This document shows positions 1-7,985 of a stretch of 64,000 bases of DNA, piece after piece (position 1 is the first letter of the stretch; the number at the start of each line of letters is the position of its first letter). This DNA is from an uncultured Roseburia sp. (lineage in GTDB: Bacteria > Bacillota > Clostridia > Lachnospirales > Lachnospiraceae): contig CALZGM010000018.1 of NCBI GenBank assembly GCA_945787015.1, forward strand, positions 1 through 64,000, in the 5' to 3' direction. The position numbers were made by a program, and so were the translations under genes. The notes below the pieces were generated by a model, which had not been told where the DNA came from, searched no databases, and saw only the letters and a list, made by a program, of their open reading frames with translations.

Positions 1-330
1 ATACAGGTAAATCCACGAAACTACAAATTGGAGGTCATTACATATTGTCTAAATATCTATACACTAGGTGAATGATCGAAATATTTTTTTATTTTATATT
101 GTCATATGGTACAATAGAAACGGTAAGTGACAGATTCCATTTGTTGAGCATATTTCATCCACAAAGTCAATTACATGATAAAGAGCAGTTTAGCCTACTA
201 GAAATGTTTAGAGAGACGGCTCTTTTTTTCTTGCTTTTTACTAACTGTAAATAAGGATGGAAATTCTGTCGTACAGGTTGCAGTAACGGAAAACCATAGG
301 TTGTTTGATTTGATAAAGGGAGAGAATGAG
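1..330. other. Left-edge stretch without an assignable gene
   Basis: Two short frames run in from the left edge and stop near 71-75, so a gene may end here, but neither peptide is recognisable. An extended -10-like TGGTACAAT lies at 107-115 with a poor -35. A weak stem (AAGAGC at 181-186, GCTCTT at 219-224) followed by a T run could end a transcript of about 110 nt. The frame of the next gene is open back to 202 without a good start. No function is claimed. Confidence 0.3.
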
Positions 331-540
331 ATGGCATGTGAAGCGTTACTTGAATTAATGAAGCCGGAAATTAATGAAATAGTGAGAAAAAATGCTGAAA
401 TAGAGCAGAAAAAAGGAGAAGAGAAGAAGCAGAAAGAACTCATTATGAATTGCTTAAAAAAGAACCGTACCGTAGAGGAAATAGCAGATTTTTGGGGAAT
501 TCCGTTAGAGGAAATCAAAGCAATTGCAGACCAGCGATAA
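331..540 (+). CDS. Small protein like the C-terminal tail of Rpn-family nucleases
   Basis: A 69-residue, highly charged protein. ATG 331 is chosen over the TTG at 301 because AAAGGGAG lies just upstream of it. The pattern is a short MACEAL-type helix, a Glu/Lys-rich helical middle, and a final degenerate helix-turn-helix-like stretch (TVEEIADFWGIPLEEIKAI). This matches the tail of Rpn/PD-(D/E)XK family transposase-like proteins, a family represented by full-length genes at 29932 and 60431. The catalytic domain is absent and the frame stays open to 202, so this is either a free-standing tail protein or the remnant of a decayed Rpn gene. A terminator follows directly. Function is unknown. Confidence 0.55.
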   Translation: MACEALLELMKPEINEIVRKNAEIEQKKGEEKKQKELIMNCLKKNRTVEEIADFWGIPLEEIKAIADQR

Positions 541-560
541 GTATTGGGTGAAAATGTTCT

Positions 561-595
561 GTGGGGCAATACATTTCGTAATGCCCCACTTTTTA
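561..595 (+). terminator. Intrinsic terminator
   Basis: GTGGGGCA pairs with TGCCCCAC across an A/T-rich loop and is followed by a T-rich run. It ends the short plus-strand gene at 331-540. Confidence 0.8.
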
Positions 596-635
596 TTATT
601 TAGAGTATATTTCCCGTAATACGTACGAAAAACTC

Positions 636-1598
636 CTATCTCACACAAATATACACCAGATACACCGCATAAATCACCAGCATCAGAATGCCTTCTTTGC
701 GCTCAACTTTCTGCTTTGTCCAGCCAAACATCCATACCAATGCACTCATTAAAGTAAGAATTACGATATCAATGATATTCTCCATGATAAAAGCGATTGG
801 ACTGATTGTCGCTGCCACACCAAGTACCAGTAAAACATTGAAAATATTAGAACCGATGACATTACCTAACGCCATATCTACTTCATTCTTCTTTGCTGCA
901 ACGACTGAGGTTACCAGTTCCGGAAGGCTTGTACCGCAGGCTACGATGGTAAGACCGATTAAATTCTCACTTAAACCAAACCCGGTTGCAATCACAACCG
1001 CACCATCTACGACGAAGTCACCGCCAAACTTAATGGCAATGATACCGCCAACGATGAATAAAATACTTTTCCATACCGGAAGGATTTTATATTCTTCTTC
1101 CTCTACATCTGCACCCGCTGCTCTGGCTTTTAATGCGGAACGCACCATATATATAATATATCCGGCAAAAAGAGCTATTAAAATGACTCCATCCAAATGT
1201 CCGACTATCATACCGATATAACCTAGTACTAACAACAAAATACCACAGCCAATGGAAAACGGAAATTCTTTTTTCAAGGTATCCTTTTCAATCGGCAGTG
1301 AACAAAAGACTGCACAGAAACCGGAAACGACCATTAGGTTAAAAATATTAGAACCGATGACATTACTTACTGCCAATGCATTCTGCCCTTCTAAAGATGC
1401 TGTGATACTGACCGCACACTCCGGAAGGCTTGTTCCCATTGCTACAATGGTAAGTCCAATGATAATGGATGGCACCCGAAGTCTTTTGGCAACAGAAGAA
1501 CTGCCTTCCACAAAATAATCAGCGCCCTTAATAAGCAGTACAAAACCAACAACTAAAATTACTACAGACCATAACATTTCCAACAAAAAACTATTCAT
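636..1598 (-). CDS. CaCA-family calcium/sodium antiporter
   Basis: A membrane protein of 320 residues that exchanges Ca2+ for Na+ or H+ across the cytoplasmic membrane (YrbG-like K+-independent exchanger). It shows two inverted alpha-repeats, each with the ion-binding GTSLPE motif (about residues 55 and 225) followed by an SNIFN segment, and about ten hydrophobic helices. This is the usual length for the family. The ATG at 1598 is preferred over a TTG seven codons earlier because GGAAAGGAAAAG lies just ahead of it. It follows mntP on the same strand, 51 bases downstream, so both cation exporters may share the manganese-responsive leader; that link is inference. Confidence 0.9.
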   Translation of the reverse strand: MNSFLLEMLWSVVILVVGFVLLIKGADYFVEGSSSVAKRLRVPSIIIGLTIVAMGTSLPECAVSITASLEGQNALAVSNVIGSNIFNLMVVSGFCAVFCSLPIEKDTLKKEFPFSIGCGILLLVLGYIGMIVGHLDGVILIALFAGYIIYMVRSALKARAAGADVEEEEYKILPVWKSILFIVGGIIAIKFGGDFVVDGAVVIATGFGLSENLIGLTIVACGTSLPELVTSVVAAKKNEVDMALGNVIGSNIFNVLLVLGVAATISPIAFIMENIIDIVILTLMSALVWMFGWTKQKVERKEGILMLVIYAVYLVYICVR

Positions 1599-1649
1599 AT
1601 TCTTTTCCTTTCCTTTCAAAATGATATTATCTTATGGCACTACTGCCGG

Positions 1650-2231
1650 TTAACCCAAAATTCCAAGGTGCTCTACCAAAATCTTCACACCAATCAGCAC
1701 AAGAATTAAACCGCCTGCAAACTCCGCTTTGCTCTTGTATTTATTTCCAAAAACATTCCCGATTACCACACCGCCGATACTGATGAAGAAGGTCGTGATA
1801 CCGATAATGAGCATCGCCTCAACAATTGGATAGTCTAAAAAAGCAAAAGTAATGCCGACAGCCAATGCATCAATACTGGTTGCTACTGCCATAACGATCA
1901 GCTCTTTCAAATCCAGCGGCGGGTCCATCTGCTCGATTTCAACCGCTTCACTTCGTTCTCTTACTGCTTCCACAATCATTTTGCCACCGATATATCCTAA
2001 TAACAGGAATGCAATCCAATGGTCGATGGATACAATATACGTCTCAAACCGCGTCCCAAGCGCCCAGCCAATGAACGGCATCAGTGCCTGAAATCCACCG
2101 AAAAATAATCCGATGACAAGCATCTGCGTCTTGTTTACCTTGCGCATCGCAAGTCCCTTACAGACAGAAACAGCAAAGGCATCCATAGCAAGTCCTACTC
2201 CAATCAAAAATAATTCAATAAAAACTGCCAT
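1650..2231 (-). CDS. mntP: Manganese efflux pump MntP
   Basis: A 193-residue integral membrane protein of the MntP (DUF204) family that exports Mn2+. It has six predicted helices in two homologous halves, each with a membrane aspartate (GLAMDAFAVS near the N-terminus and TSIDALAVG in the second half). The start at 2231 is set by AAGGTGG eight bases upstream. The longer frame to 2282 lacks such a site and runs into the leader. A Mn2+ riboswitch, terminator and sigma-A promoter lie directly upstream, the standard arrangement for this gene in Firmicutes, so expression should rise with cytoplasmic Mn2+. Confidence 0.93.
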   Translation of the reverse strand: MAVFIELFLIGVGLAMDAFAVSVCKGLAMRKVNKTQMLVIGLFFGGFQALMPFIGWALGTRFETYIVSIDHWIAFLLLGYIGGKMIVEAVRERSEAVEIEQMDPPLDLKELIVMAVATSIDALAVGITFAFLDYPIVEAMLIIGITTFFISIGGVVIGNVFGNKYKSKAEFAGGLILVLIGVKILVEHLGILG

Positions 2232-2283
2232 GTGTTTTCCACCTTTCGTATTTTTCATGGATACGTGCGCCATCCGGTGCACT

Positions 2284-2356
2284 TACAAAAAATGAGACTC
2301 CTGCATACAGAATGACTACGGTTAACCATAATCATTCTGTACACATGAGTCTCATT
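2284..2356 (-). terminator. Terminator of the mntP leader (riboswitch expression platform)
   Basis: On the minus strand AATGAGACTC pairs perfectly with GAGTCTCATT around an inner hairpin (ACAGAATGA/TCATTCTGT) and is followed by a T run. It sits between the aptamer and the mntP start, so premature termination is the likely switch. Confidence 0.8.
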
Positions 2357-2364
2357 CTTTAAGA

Positions 2365-2450
2365 TTTGCCAGGTCTTCCATTTTTATACGGAATCGACCG
2401 GGTTTGTTGACAAATCACGTTTTCACGCGAACTACTCCCTCATAGAGTAT
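2365..2450 (-). promoter_or_regulatory. yybP-ykoY manganese riboswitch
   Basis: Reading the minus strand, the leader contains GAGGGAGTAGTTCGCG, then TTTGTCAACA, then GACCTGGCA. These correspond to the conserved loops of the yybP-ykoY aptamer (GGGGAGUAG, GUCAACA and CCUGGCA), in the right order and spacing. Known members bind Mn2+ and turn on manganese exporters. A promoter lies 24 bases upstream and a terminator downstream, completing a transcriptional ON switch for mntP. Confidence 0.85.
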
Positions 2451-2473
2451 ACATTTTCTTTTCCATTTTCACT

Positions 2474-2502
2474 ACTATATAGGAATTAGCGCTGTTTGTC
2501 AA
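2474..2502 (-). promoter_or_regulatory. Sigma-A promoter of the mntP leader
   Basis: TTGACA (2497-2502), a 17-base spacer and TATAGT (2474-2479) on the minus strand. The -35 box begins only four bases past the stop codon of the SNF2 gene. Confidence 0.85.
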
Positions 2503-2505
2503 TTC

Positions 2506-5500
2506 CTATTTTCCTAATAATTCCAAAATTTCCTCTTTTGTGAAACGAATGCTGTCCATTCCATCACCTTCCAGAATCTGCTCTGCCAGCTCCTTCTTAC
2601 GCTCCTGAATGGCAATGATTTTCTCCTCAATCGTTCCTTCAGAAACCAATTTGTATACCGTCACCACATTCTGCTGCCCGATGCGGTGTGCCCGGTCTGT
2701 CGCCTGATTCTGCACCGCAACATTCCACCATGGATCATAATGGATGACAATATCCGCAGCCGTCAGGTTTAAACCGGTTCCGCCCGCTTTTAAAGAAATG
2801 CAAAATACCGGTACGTCATCCTTTTGGAAACTTTCCACCATCTGCATACGCTTTTCTTTATTTACTGCACCGGTCAGCATATAATAGCTGATTCCCGCTT
2901 CCTTTAAGCGCTCCGCCAGCCGATCTAACATCGTGGTAAACTGAGAAAATAAAAGTACCTTGTGACCGCTGCTTATGGCATTTCCAATCAACTCCATACA
3001 CATATCGCTTTTTGCAGATCCATCTGTATAGTTTTCGTACAAAAGCGCCGGATCACAGCACAGCTGGCGCAGCTTGGTTAATTCTGCCAAAATCTGAATC
3101 TTGCTGGAATTGAACTCTGCTTCAGAGGACTTGTTTAGCATTTGTGTCAGCCGACTGACATGCGCATCATAAAGCGTCCGCTGCTCACCTTCTAATTTTG
3201 CAAATAAATGCTCCTCCAGCTTCTCCGGTAAATCCTTTAGTACATCCGATTTCAGACGTCGCAGAATAAACGGACGAATCATTTTCTGCAAACGTTCCAT
3301 CTTTTCTTCGTCATGATTTACCATAATCGGAATTTCTATTTCCGTACGGAACTTCTGATAGGTATATAAAAATCCCGGCATCAGATAATCAAAAATGCTC
3401 CAGAGCTCACTTAACCGGTTTTCAATCGGCGTTCCCGTCAATGCCAGCTTAAAGGCTGCTGTAATCTGCTTTACGCCCTTTGCAGCCTGCGTTCCCGCAT
3501 TTTTAATATATTGTGCTTCATCAATCGTCTGAATTGCAAACACCATATCCTTATAAAGCGTTACATCACGCTTTAATAAATCATAAGAAGTAATCAGAAT
3601 TTGTCCCGGCTTTGTGGATTTTACAATGGCCTCTCGTTCTGGCACATTGCCCGCGATTACAACGGCTGAAAGCTCCGGTGCAAAACGTTCGATTTCTTTT
3701 TTCCAGTTATAAATCAAGGATGCCGGGCAGACAATCAGGGAACGCCGGCATGGTTTTTCACCTGATTTCCACTCATGCTGCTCCATCAGCAAAAGACTGA
3801 TGACCTGCAGGGTTTTTCCCAGACCCATATCATCTGCAAGGATGCCTCCGAAGCCATTTTCCCGCAGCGTTTTCAACCACAAAAAGCCATTCTTCTGATA
3901 ACCGCGCATCACCGGTTTTAAAGATAACGGCACTTCGTAATCACTATCCTCAATGGTCTTCATGTTACGAACCATACCTTTAAATTCCTTGTTCTTTTCT
4001 ACCGTTAAGACACCACCGTTTTTTAACGCCGCATCTAAATACATCGCACGGTATTTCGGCACTGTCACCTTTCCGCTCTTTAAGGCACTCTCCGACAACT
4101 GCAAGTCCTGGCTTACTTCCGCAAGCTCTTTCACACCCATACCGTCTGTCATAAGAAAATCACCGTTTTTCAAGCGGATATACTTCTTGCGTCGGTCATA
4201 TTTTGATAAAATATGTGCCAGTTCCTCTTTGGAAAGTCCATCTGCCACAAGACTTAACTCCAGTAAATCACTCTTAAGAGATACTCCCACCGTTACGTTC
4301 GGTGCAGATACCAGCTTAAGTCCCCTAAAGTTTTCAGAGGTATAAATTGCCATATATTCGCTCAAACGCTGCAAGCCACCTGCAAGAAGCTGATACAGCA
4401 TATCCTCATTGCGCGATAAGACAAATAACGTGCCTGTCAGGTCACGCCCTGTAAAATACGGCTCAACCAGACTTTTTACGCGCAGCTCTTCCGAGACATC
4501 CCGCACCTCTCCCGGTGCCACCTCACTCAGTACGTTATATTTTGTATCTCCATACACCGCAACCAGCTTTGCTCCCACGGTTACGTTATCCTGCTTGTCC
4601 AAATACAGCTCAAACTCCGGTCGTGGCGGCACATAAAGTGTCTCGTCAAAACCGTCAGAGATTATCTGAAAACTCTCTTTTAAAATCGGAAGCATATCCC
4701 GGCAAAAGGCCGGCAATTCCGCGATTGCTACATAAGCCTCTTCACCCTTTTGCCTGCGCATAAAGTCAAAAAACTCCGCCGCCTGCCCCTTTAAAGCCGG
4801 CTCCATCCGGTAAATTTTACCGTCTTCATAAGTATAATAACAGCTATTTCCACTGATAACCGGTATCTGCTCCTGCTGTAGGAAAACCCCTGCGCTTCCC
4901 GCTTCCAGAAAAAGCTTCGGCTTTCTTATTTCATCAGACATTTGGAAAAATTCCTGGGGTTCATAGCCGCCGGAAAATAAAAATGGTTCCTCTCCTGCTG
5001 CATCAAAAAAGCGGTCAATCCCCAGCGCATCTAATTCCATGGTACGTTCGAATCCACCGGTGTAGGCATAGTAAGCATGAAATTTGCTCTGGCGTTTTTT
5101 GTCCTCATTCTGCTCCTGCAAAAAGGCAATCCAGCGTCTTGCATTTTCGTCAAACGCCTCCATATTATGATAAAAGTCCAATTTTTTCCCATAGTGTACT
5201 CGCTCACAGGTCTGCAGTGCATAAAGAAAGGCAGAGATATTTTTCAAAATATACATGGTATCCACACCAATTTTAAATTCCACCCGGGCATAATCGTATT
5301 CCATCTGAAACGCCGGCTCTATGCGTACTTTTCCATAAATCGCCTCCGGCAGCATATACTTGGAGGTAGATTTCATAGAATACTGTTTTAGCAAGTTCTT
5401 AAGCGACGGCGTGGTCTGGAATGAAATTTCTGAAAAGCTGTCCTTTTTCTCCTCTCCGTCTGAAGGGCGCTTACCCTGTTTTGTGCGCAAAATGTCCATC

Positions 5501-5811
5501 GGAGAACGCCGATTCACATAGGTCATAAGCATTGCTACACAATGCTTGCATATACCCCCATAATTATAAAATGCTTCGCACTCACATTTGTACTCTGTCA
5601 CGTCACCGAATTCTTCATCTACCGTAGCACTGGCCTGATAATATGCCTGCTCATTTCCACGGACTTTCGCCCGCACTTCCGCTAACGGGATCTCACTCAA
5701 CAAATACATCTCATAACTAAAATCAAAGACACCTCCTGTCTCATAGAGGTCTTTTCCTCTGTTATAAGAAGTTCTGTATACATTCTCTCTGATGTCCGAT
5801 AGTGAAAACAT
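2506..5811 (-). CDS. SWIM zinc-finger SNF2-family helicase
   Basis: A cytoplasmic ATP-dependent DNA translocase of 1101 residues. Residues about 70-95 form a SWIM zinc finger (CEC...GGICKHC), the middle is the bacterial SNF2 helicase-associated region, and the last 470 residues hold the motor. The motor has Walker A in DDMGLGKT, motif II as DEAQ, the TGTPIENR motif III and a C-terminal helicase lobe with QATDRAHRIGQ motif VI. Length and domain order fit the bacterial SWIM-SNF2 group. These are thought to act in DNA repair or chromatin-like remodelling, but the cellular role is not established. GGAGAGAGACT precedes the ATG. It is a single gene between two terminator/promoter regions. Confidence 0.92.
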   Translation of the reverse strand: MFSLSDIRENVYRTSYNRGKDLYETGGVFDFSYEMYLLSEIPLAEVRAKVRGNEQAYYQASATVDEEFGDVTEYKCECEAFYNYGGICKHCVAMLMTYVNRRSPMDILRTKQGKRPSDGEEKKDSFSEISFQTTPSLKNLLKQYSMKSTSKYMLPEAIYGKVRIEPAFQMEYDYARVEFKIGVDTMYILKNISAFLYALQTCERVHYGKKLDFYHNMEAFDENARRWIAFLQEQNEDKKRQSKFHAYYAYTGGFERTMELDALGIDRFFDAAGEEPFLFSGGYEPQEFFQMSDEIRKPKLFLEAGSAGVFLQQEQIPVISGNSCYYTYEDGKIYRMEPALKGQAAEFFDFMRRQKGEEAYVAIAELPAFCRDMLPILKESFQIISDGFDETLYVPPRPEFELYLDKQDNVTVGAKLVAVYGDTKYNVLSEVAPGEVRDVSEELRVKSLVEPYFTGRDLTGTLFVLSRNEDMLYQLLAGGLQRLSEYMAIYTSENFRGLKLVSAPNVTVGVSLKSDLLELSLVADGLSKEELAHILSKYDRRKKYIRLKNGDFLMTDGMGVKELAEVSQDLQLSESALKSGKVTVPKYRAMYLDAALKNGGVLTVEKNKEFKGMVRNMKTIEDSDYEVPLSLKPVMRGYQKNGFLWLKTLRENGFGGILADDMGLGKTLQVISLLLMEQHEWKSGEKPCRRSLIVCPASLIYNWKKEIERFAPELSAVVIAGNVPEREAIVKSTKPGQILITSYDLLKRDVTLYKDMVFAIQTIDEAQYIKNAGTQAAKGVKQITAAFKLALTGTPIENRLSELWSIFDYLMPGFLYTYQKFRTEIEIPIMVNHDEEKMERLQKMIRPFILRRLKSDVLKDLPEKLEEHLFAKLEGEQRTLYDAHVSRLTQMLNKSSEAEFNSSKIQILAELTKLRQLCCDPALLYENYTDGSAKSDMCMELIGNAISSGHKVLLFSQFTTMLDRLAERLKEAGISYYMLTGAVNKEKRMQMVESFQKDDVPVFCISLKAGGTGLNLTAADIVIHYDPWWNVAVQNQATDRAHRIGQQNVVTVYKLVSEGTIEEKIIAIQERKKELAEQILEGDGMDSIRFTKEEILELLGK

Positions 5812-5836
5812 AGTCTCTCTCCTTTAAAAGCGAAAC

Positions 5837-5911
5837 AAAAAATCACACGATGTGTCCCATTTTTGGTATCTTTTTATTATACCACGGTTCCCTTTTGTCG
5901 TGTGATTTTTT
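5837..5911 (-). promoter_or_regulatory. Inverted repeat (phoR terminator) enclosing the SNF2 promoter
   Basis: A 14-bp perfect inverted repeat (5837-5850 and 5898-5911, AAAAAATCACACGA/TCGTGTGATTTTTT) ends the phoR transcript. Inside its loop lies an extended -10 box TGGTATAAT (minus strand, TATAAT at 5876-5881) with no good -35. It is suitably placed to drive the SNF2 gene starting at 5811. Confidence 0.6.
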
Positions 5912-5921
5912 TGGAAAGATT

Positions 5922-7235
5922 TTAAAAAATTACTTTTACCTCTGTTCCGACTCCTACTTCACTGGTCATCTCAATCTTTGCGCCATGCTGGGCAACAATG
6001 TGTTTTACAATAGCAAGTCCTAAACCGGTACCGCCTGTGGATTTGGAGCGGCTCTTATCCACGCGGTAAAACCGTTCAAATACACGCTCTTGCTGATCCT
6101 TCGGAATTCCGATGCCTGTATCCTTTACCACTAAAACAGAACGCCCCTCCTCTATATAGACAAGTAGCGTCACACTTCCGCCCCGCTTGTTGTAGCGGAT
6201 TGCATTACTGCAAAGATTGTACAGCAATTCTTCTATGAGGGATTTGTCTCCCCTCTGTTTTACCGTATAGCCTTCCACATGAATGCTGACTTCATTTTGT
6301 TCTGCAAAAATCTCTAAACCTGCCGCACAGTTTTTGGCAGCTTCAAGCAAATCAACTTCTTCAAATTCCAACTGTAAATCGCCGTCATCCAGTTCAGATA
6401 ATTTAATTATATCATTAATCAGATTTTGCAGACGCTCCGCACTGCGATGGATTTCCTGCGCAAAATGCACCGTATCCTTTTCATCTGTCATTCCGTTTGC
6501 AATCAATTCCGCATAGCCGGAAATAGCGGTAAGCGGAGTTTTTAACTCATGAGAGACATTTGCGGTAAACTCCTGACGCATCTTTGCATGTTGTAAAATG
6601 TCCATATGCTGTTGCTTAATCGTTGCTACAAAAGGACGCATCTCCTCATAAACGACGCCCTCTTCCATCAGCACAATGTTATCTGCCATCTTTTCGATAG
6701 GAATCATCAACCTTCTGGTAAGTCTTCTGGACCAGAAAATGCAAAGTCCGAAAACCACCATACATACTGCAATAATCATAATTACCATCTGCACGAGAAG
6801 AGTGTAAATACTGCTGCTGTCCTTTGCAATCCGAAGGATGGTTCCATCTGCTGTCTGCACCGCATAATAGAAGGTATGCTTGTTAGAGGTGGCAGAATGA
6901 CGTACAGCCCTTCCTTCCCCTTCTTCCAGTGCTTCTTTAATTTCCTCTCTGCCCGCATGATTTTCCATAGCATTCTCATTACCATAGCTGTCAAAGCTTA
7001 CCGTTCCATCTGCTGCAATCAGGGTAATTCGGAGTCCGTTTTGCTCTGTTTCTGTGGGAAATTCTCCGGTGTCCATTTCCGGATTCATCATCTCAATCAA
7101 TTTTGCATTCGTCTGCAAATCATCAAATATCTGTTCTTCTAAAATATTGTAAAATAACACCGCTGCACAAAGACCGGTTAAGAGCACCGCCAATGCCGAA
7201 ATCAGCAGAAACTTTGCATTAATTTTTTTCTTCAT
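5922..7235 (-). CDS. phoR: PhoR-like sensor histidine kinase
   Basis: A membrane sensor kinase of 437 residues. Two transmembrane segments (about 10-30 and 145-168) flank an extracytoplasmic sensor region, followed by a HAMP-like linker. The HisKA domain has the phospho-acceptor motif FTANVSHELKTPL, and the HATPase domain has the N box (NLCSNAIRYN), DTGIGIP and GGTGLGL boxes. Its ATG directly follows the phoB stop codon, so the two are translationally coupled. Position beside pst, phoU and a phosphate symporter indicates that it senses phosphate limitation and phosphorylates PhoB; that assignment rests on context plus family. Confidence 0.88.
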   Translation of the reverse strand: MKKKINAKFLLISALAVLLTGLCAAVLFYNILEEQIFDDLQTNAKLIEMMNPEMDTGEFPTETEQNGLRITLIAADGTVSFDSYGNENAMENHAGREEIKEALEEGEGRAVRHSATSNKHTFYYAVQTADGTILRIAKDSSSIYTLLVQMVIMIIAVCMVVFGLCIFWSRRLTRRLMIPIEKMADNIVLMEEGVVYEEMRPFVATIKQQHMDILQHAKMRQEFTANVSHELKTPLTAISGYAELIANGMTDEKDTVHFAQEIHRSAERLQNLINDIIKLSELDDGDLQLEFEEVDLLEAAKNCAAGLEIFAEQNEVSIHVEGYTVKQRGDKSLIEELLYNLCSNAIRYNKRGGSVTLLVYIEEGRSVLVVKDTGIGIPKDQQERVFERFYRVDKSRSKSTGGTGLGLAIVKHIVAQHGAKIEMTSEVGVGTEVKVIF

Positions 7236-7907
7236 TTATTCCACCATATAGCCTACATTTCTTACTGTTTTAATACAGCTTCCCGCTTCTCCCAGTTTTT
7301 GTCTTAATGTCTTAATATGCGCATCCACGGTTCTGGTCTCTCCCTCAAAGTCAAATCCCCATACCTGACTCATCAGTTTATCCCTGGATAATACAATTCC
7401 CTTATTGGTAATCAGGTATTTTAACAGTTCATATTCTTTATAGGTCAATTCGCATAAATTTCCACAAACAAATACTGCATGCTTATCGTTATCCACAAGA
7501 ATATCCCCATATTTCATCTGTGCTTCCGTATTGACATCCGTCGTCCGACGAAGCAGGGCCTTCACACGGGAAATCAGCTCCATCACACCAAACGGTTTTG
7601 TGATATAATCGTCTGCTCCACTATCTAAACCCTTCACCTTATCAAGTTCCGTTGTTTTAGCCGTCACCATCATAACCGGAAGCTTTGCAGTCCGTTTATC
7701 CGCACGCAGTTTTGCCAGAATTTCCATTCCATCCTCTCCCGGAAGCATGATATCCAAAATCACAAGGTTTGGCATGCGCTGCTCGATACGCTTAAAAAAC
7801 TCTACGCCTGACTCAAATTCTTCCACTTCATATCCACTGTTTTTTAACGCATAGCGTTCAATTTCTCTGATATTTACATCATCCTCTACAATATAAATTG
7901 CCTGCAT
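7236..7907 (-). CDS. phoB: PhoB/PhoP-type response regulator
   Basis: An OmpR/PhoB-family regulator of 223 residues. The receiver domain (about 1-118) has the acidic pair DD near residue 10, the phospho-acceptor aspartate in LVILDIMLPGEDG and the conserved lysine in YITKPF. A winged-helix DNA-binding domain follows (TRTVDAHIKTLRQKLG). It should bind the 11-bp-phased repeats found before pstS and the Na+/phosphate symporter. GGAGGAAAC lies upstream of the ATG. A terminator separates it from the symporter upstream, so it has its own promoter or relies on read-through. Confidence 0.9.
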   Translation of the reverse strand: MQAIYIVEDDVNIREIERYALKNSGYEVEEFESGVEFFKRIEQRMPNLVILDIMLPGEDGMEILAKLRADKRTAKLPVMMVTAKTTELDKVKGLDSGADDYITKPFGVMELISRVKALLRRTTDVNTEAQMKYGDILVDNDKHAVFVCGNLCELTYKEYELLKYLITNKGIVLSRDKLMSQVWGFDFEGETRTVDAHIKTLRQKLGEAGSCIKTVRNVGYMVE

Positions 7908-7933
7908 GTTTCCTCCAAATAATTTCTAATCAT

Positions 7934-7958
7934 AAAAAAGGACCGTCTTACGACGGCC
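7934..7958 (-). terminator. Terminator after the Na+/phosphate symporter gene
   Basis: On the minus strand GGCCGTCGTAAGACGGTCC forms a tight hairpin followed by TTTTTT. A second small hairpin (CGCCAATGTCTTGGCG) lies just upstream of it. Confidence 0.8.
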
Positions 7959-7985
7959 CCAATCTCTCCGCCAAGACATTGGCGA

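Noticed and set aside
107..232. A possible small RNA with an extended -10 box and a weak terminator stem
   Set aside because: The -35 is poor, the stem is only six base pairs, and there is no known RNA motif.
3612..5391. Several plus-strand ORFs of 60-130 codons inside the SNF2 gene
   Set aside because: They are opposite-strand shadows of a long gene with clear helicase motifs; none has a ribosome site or recognisable domain.
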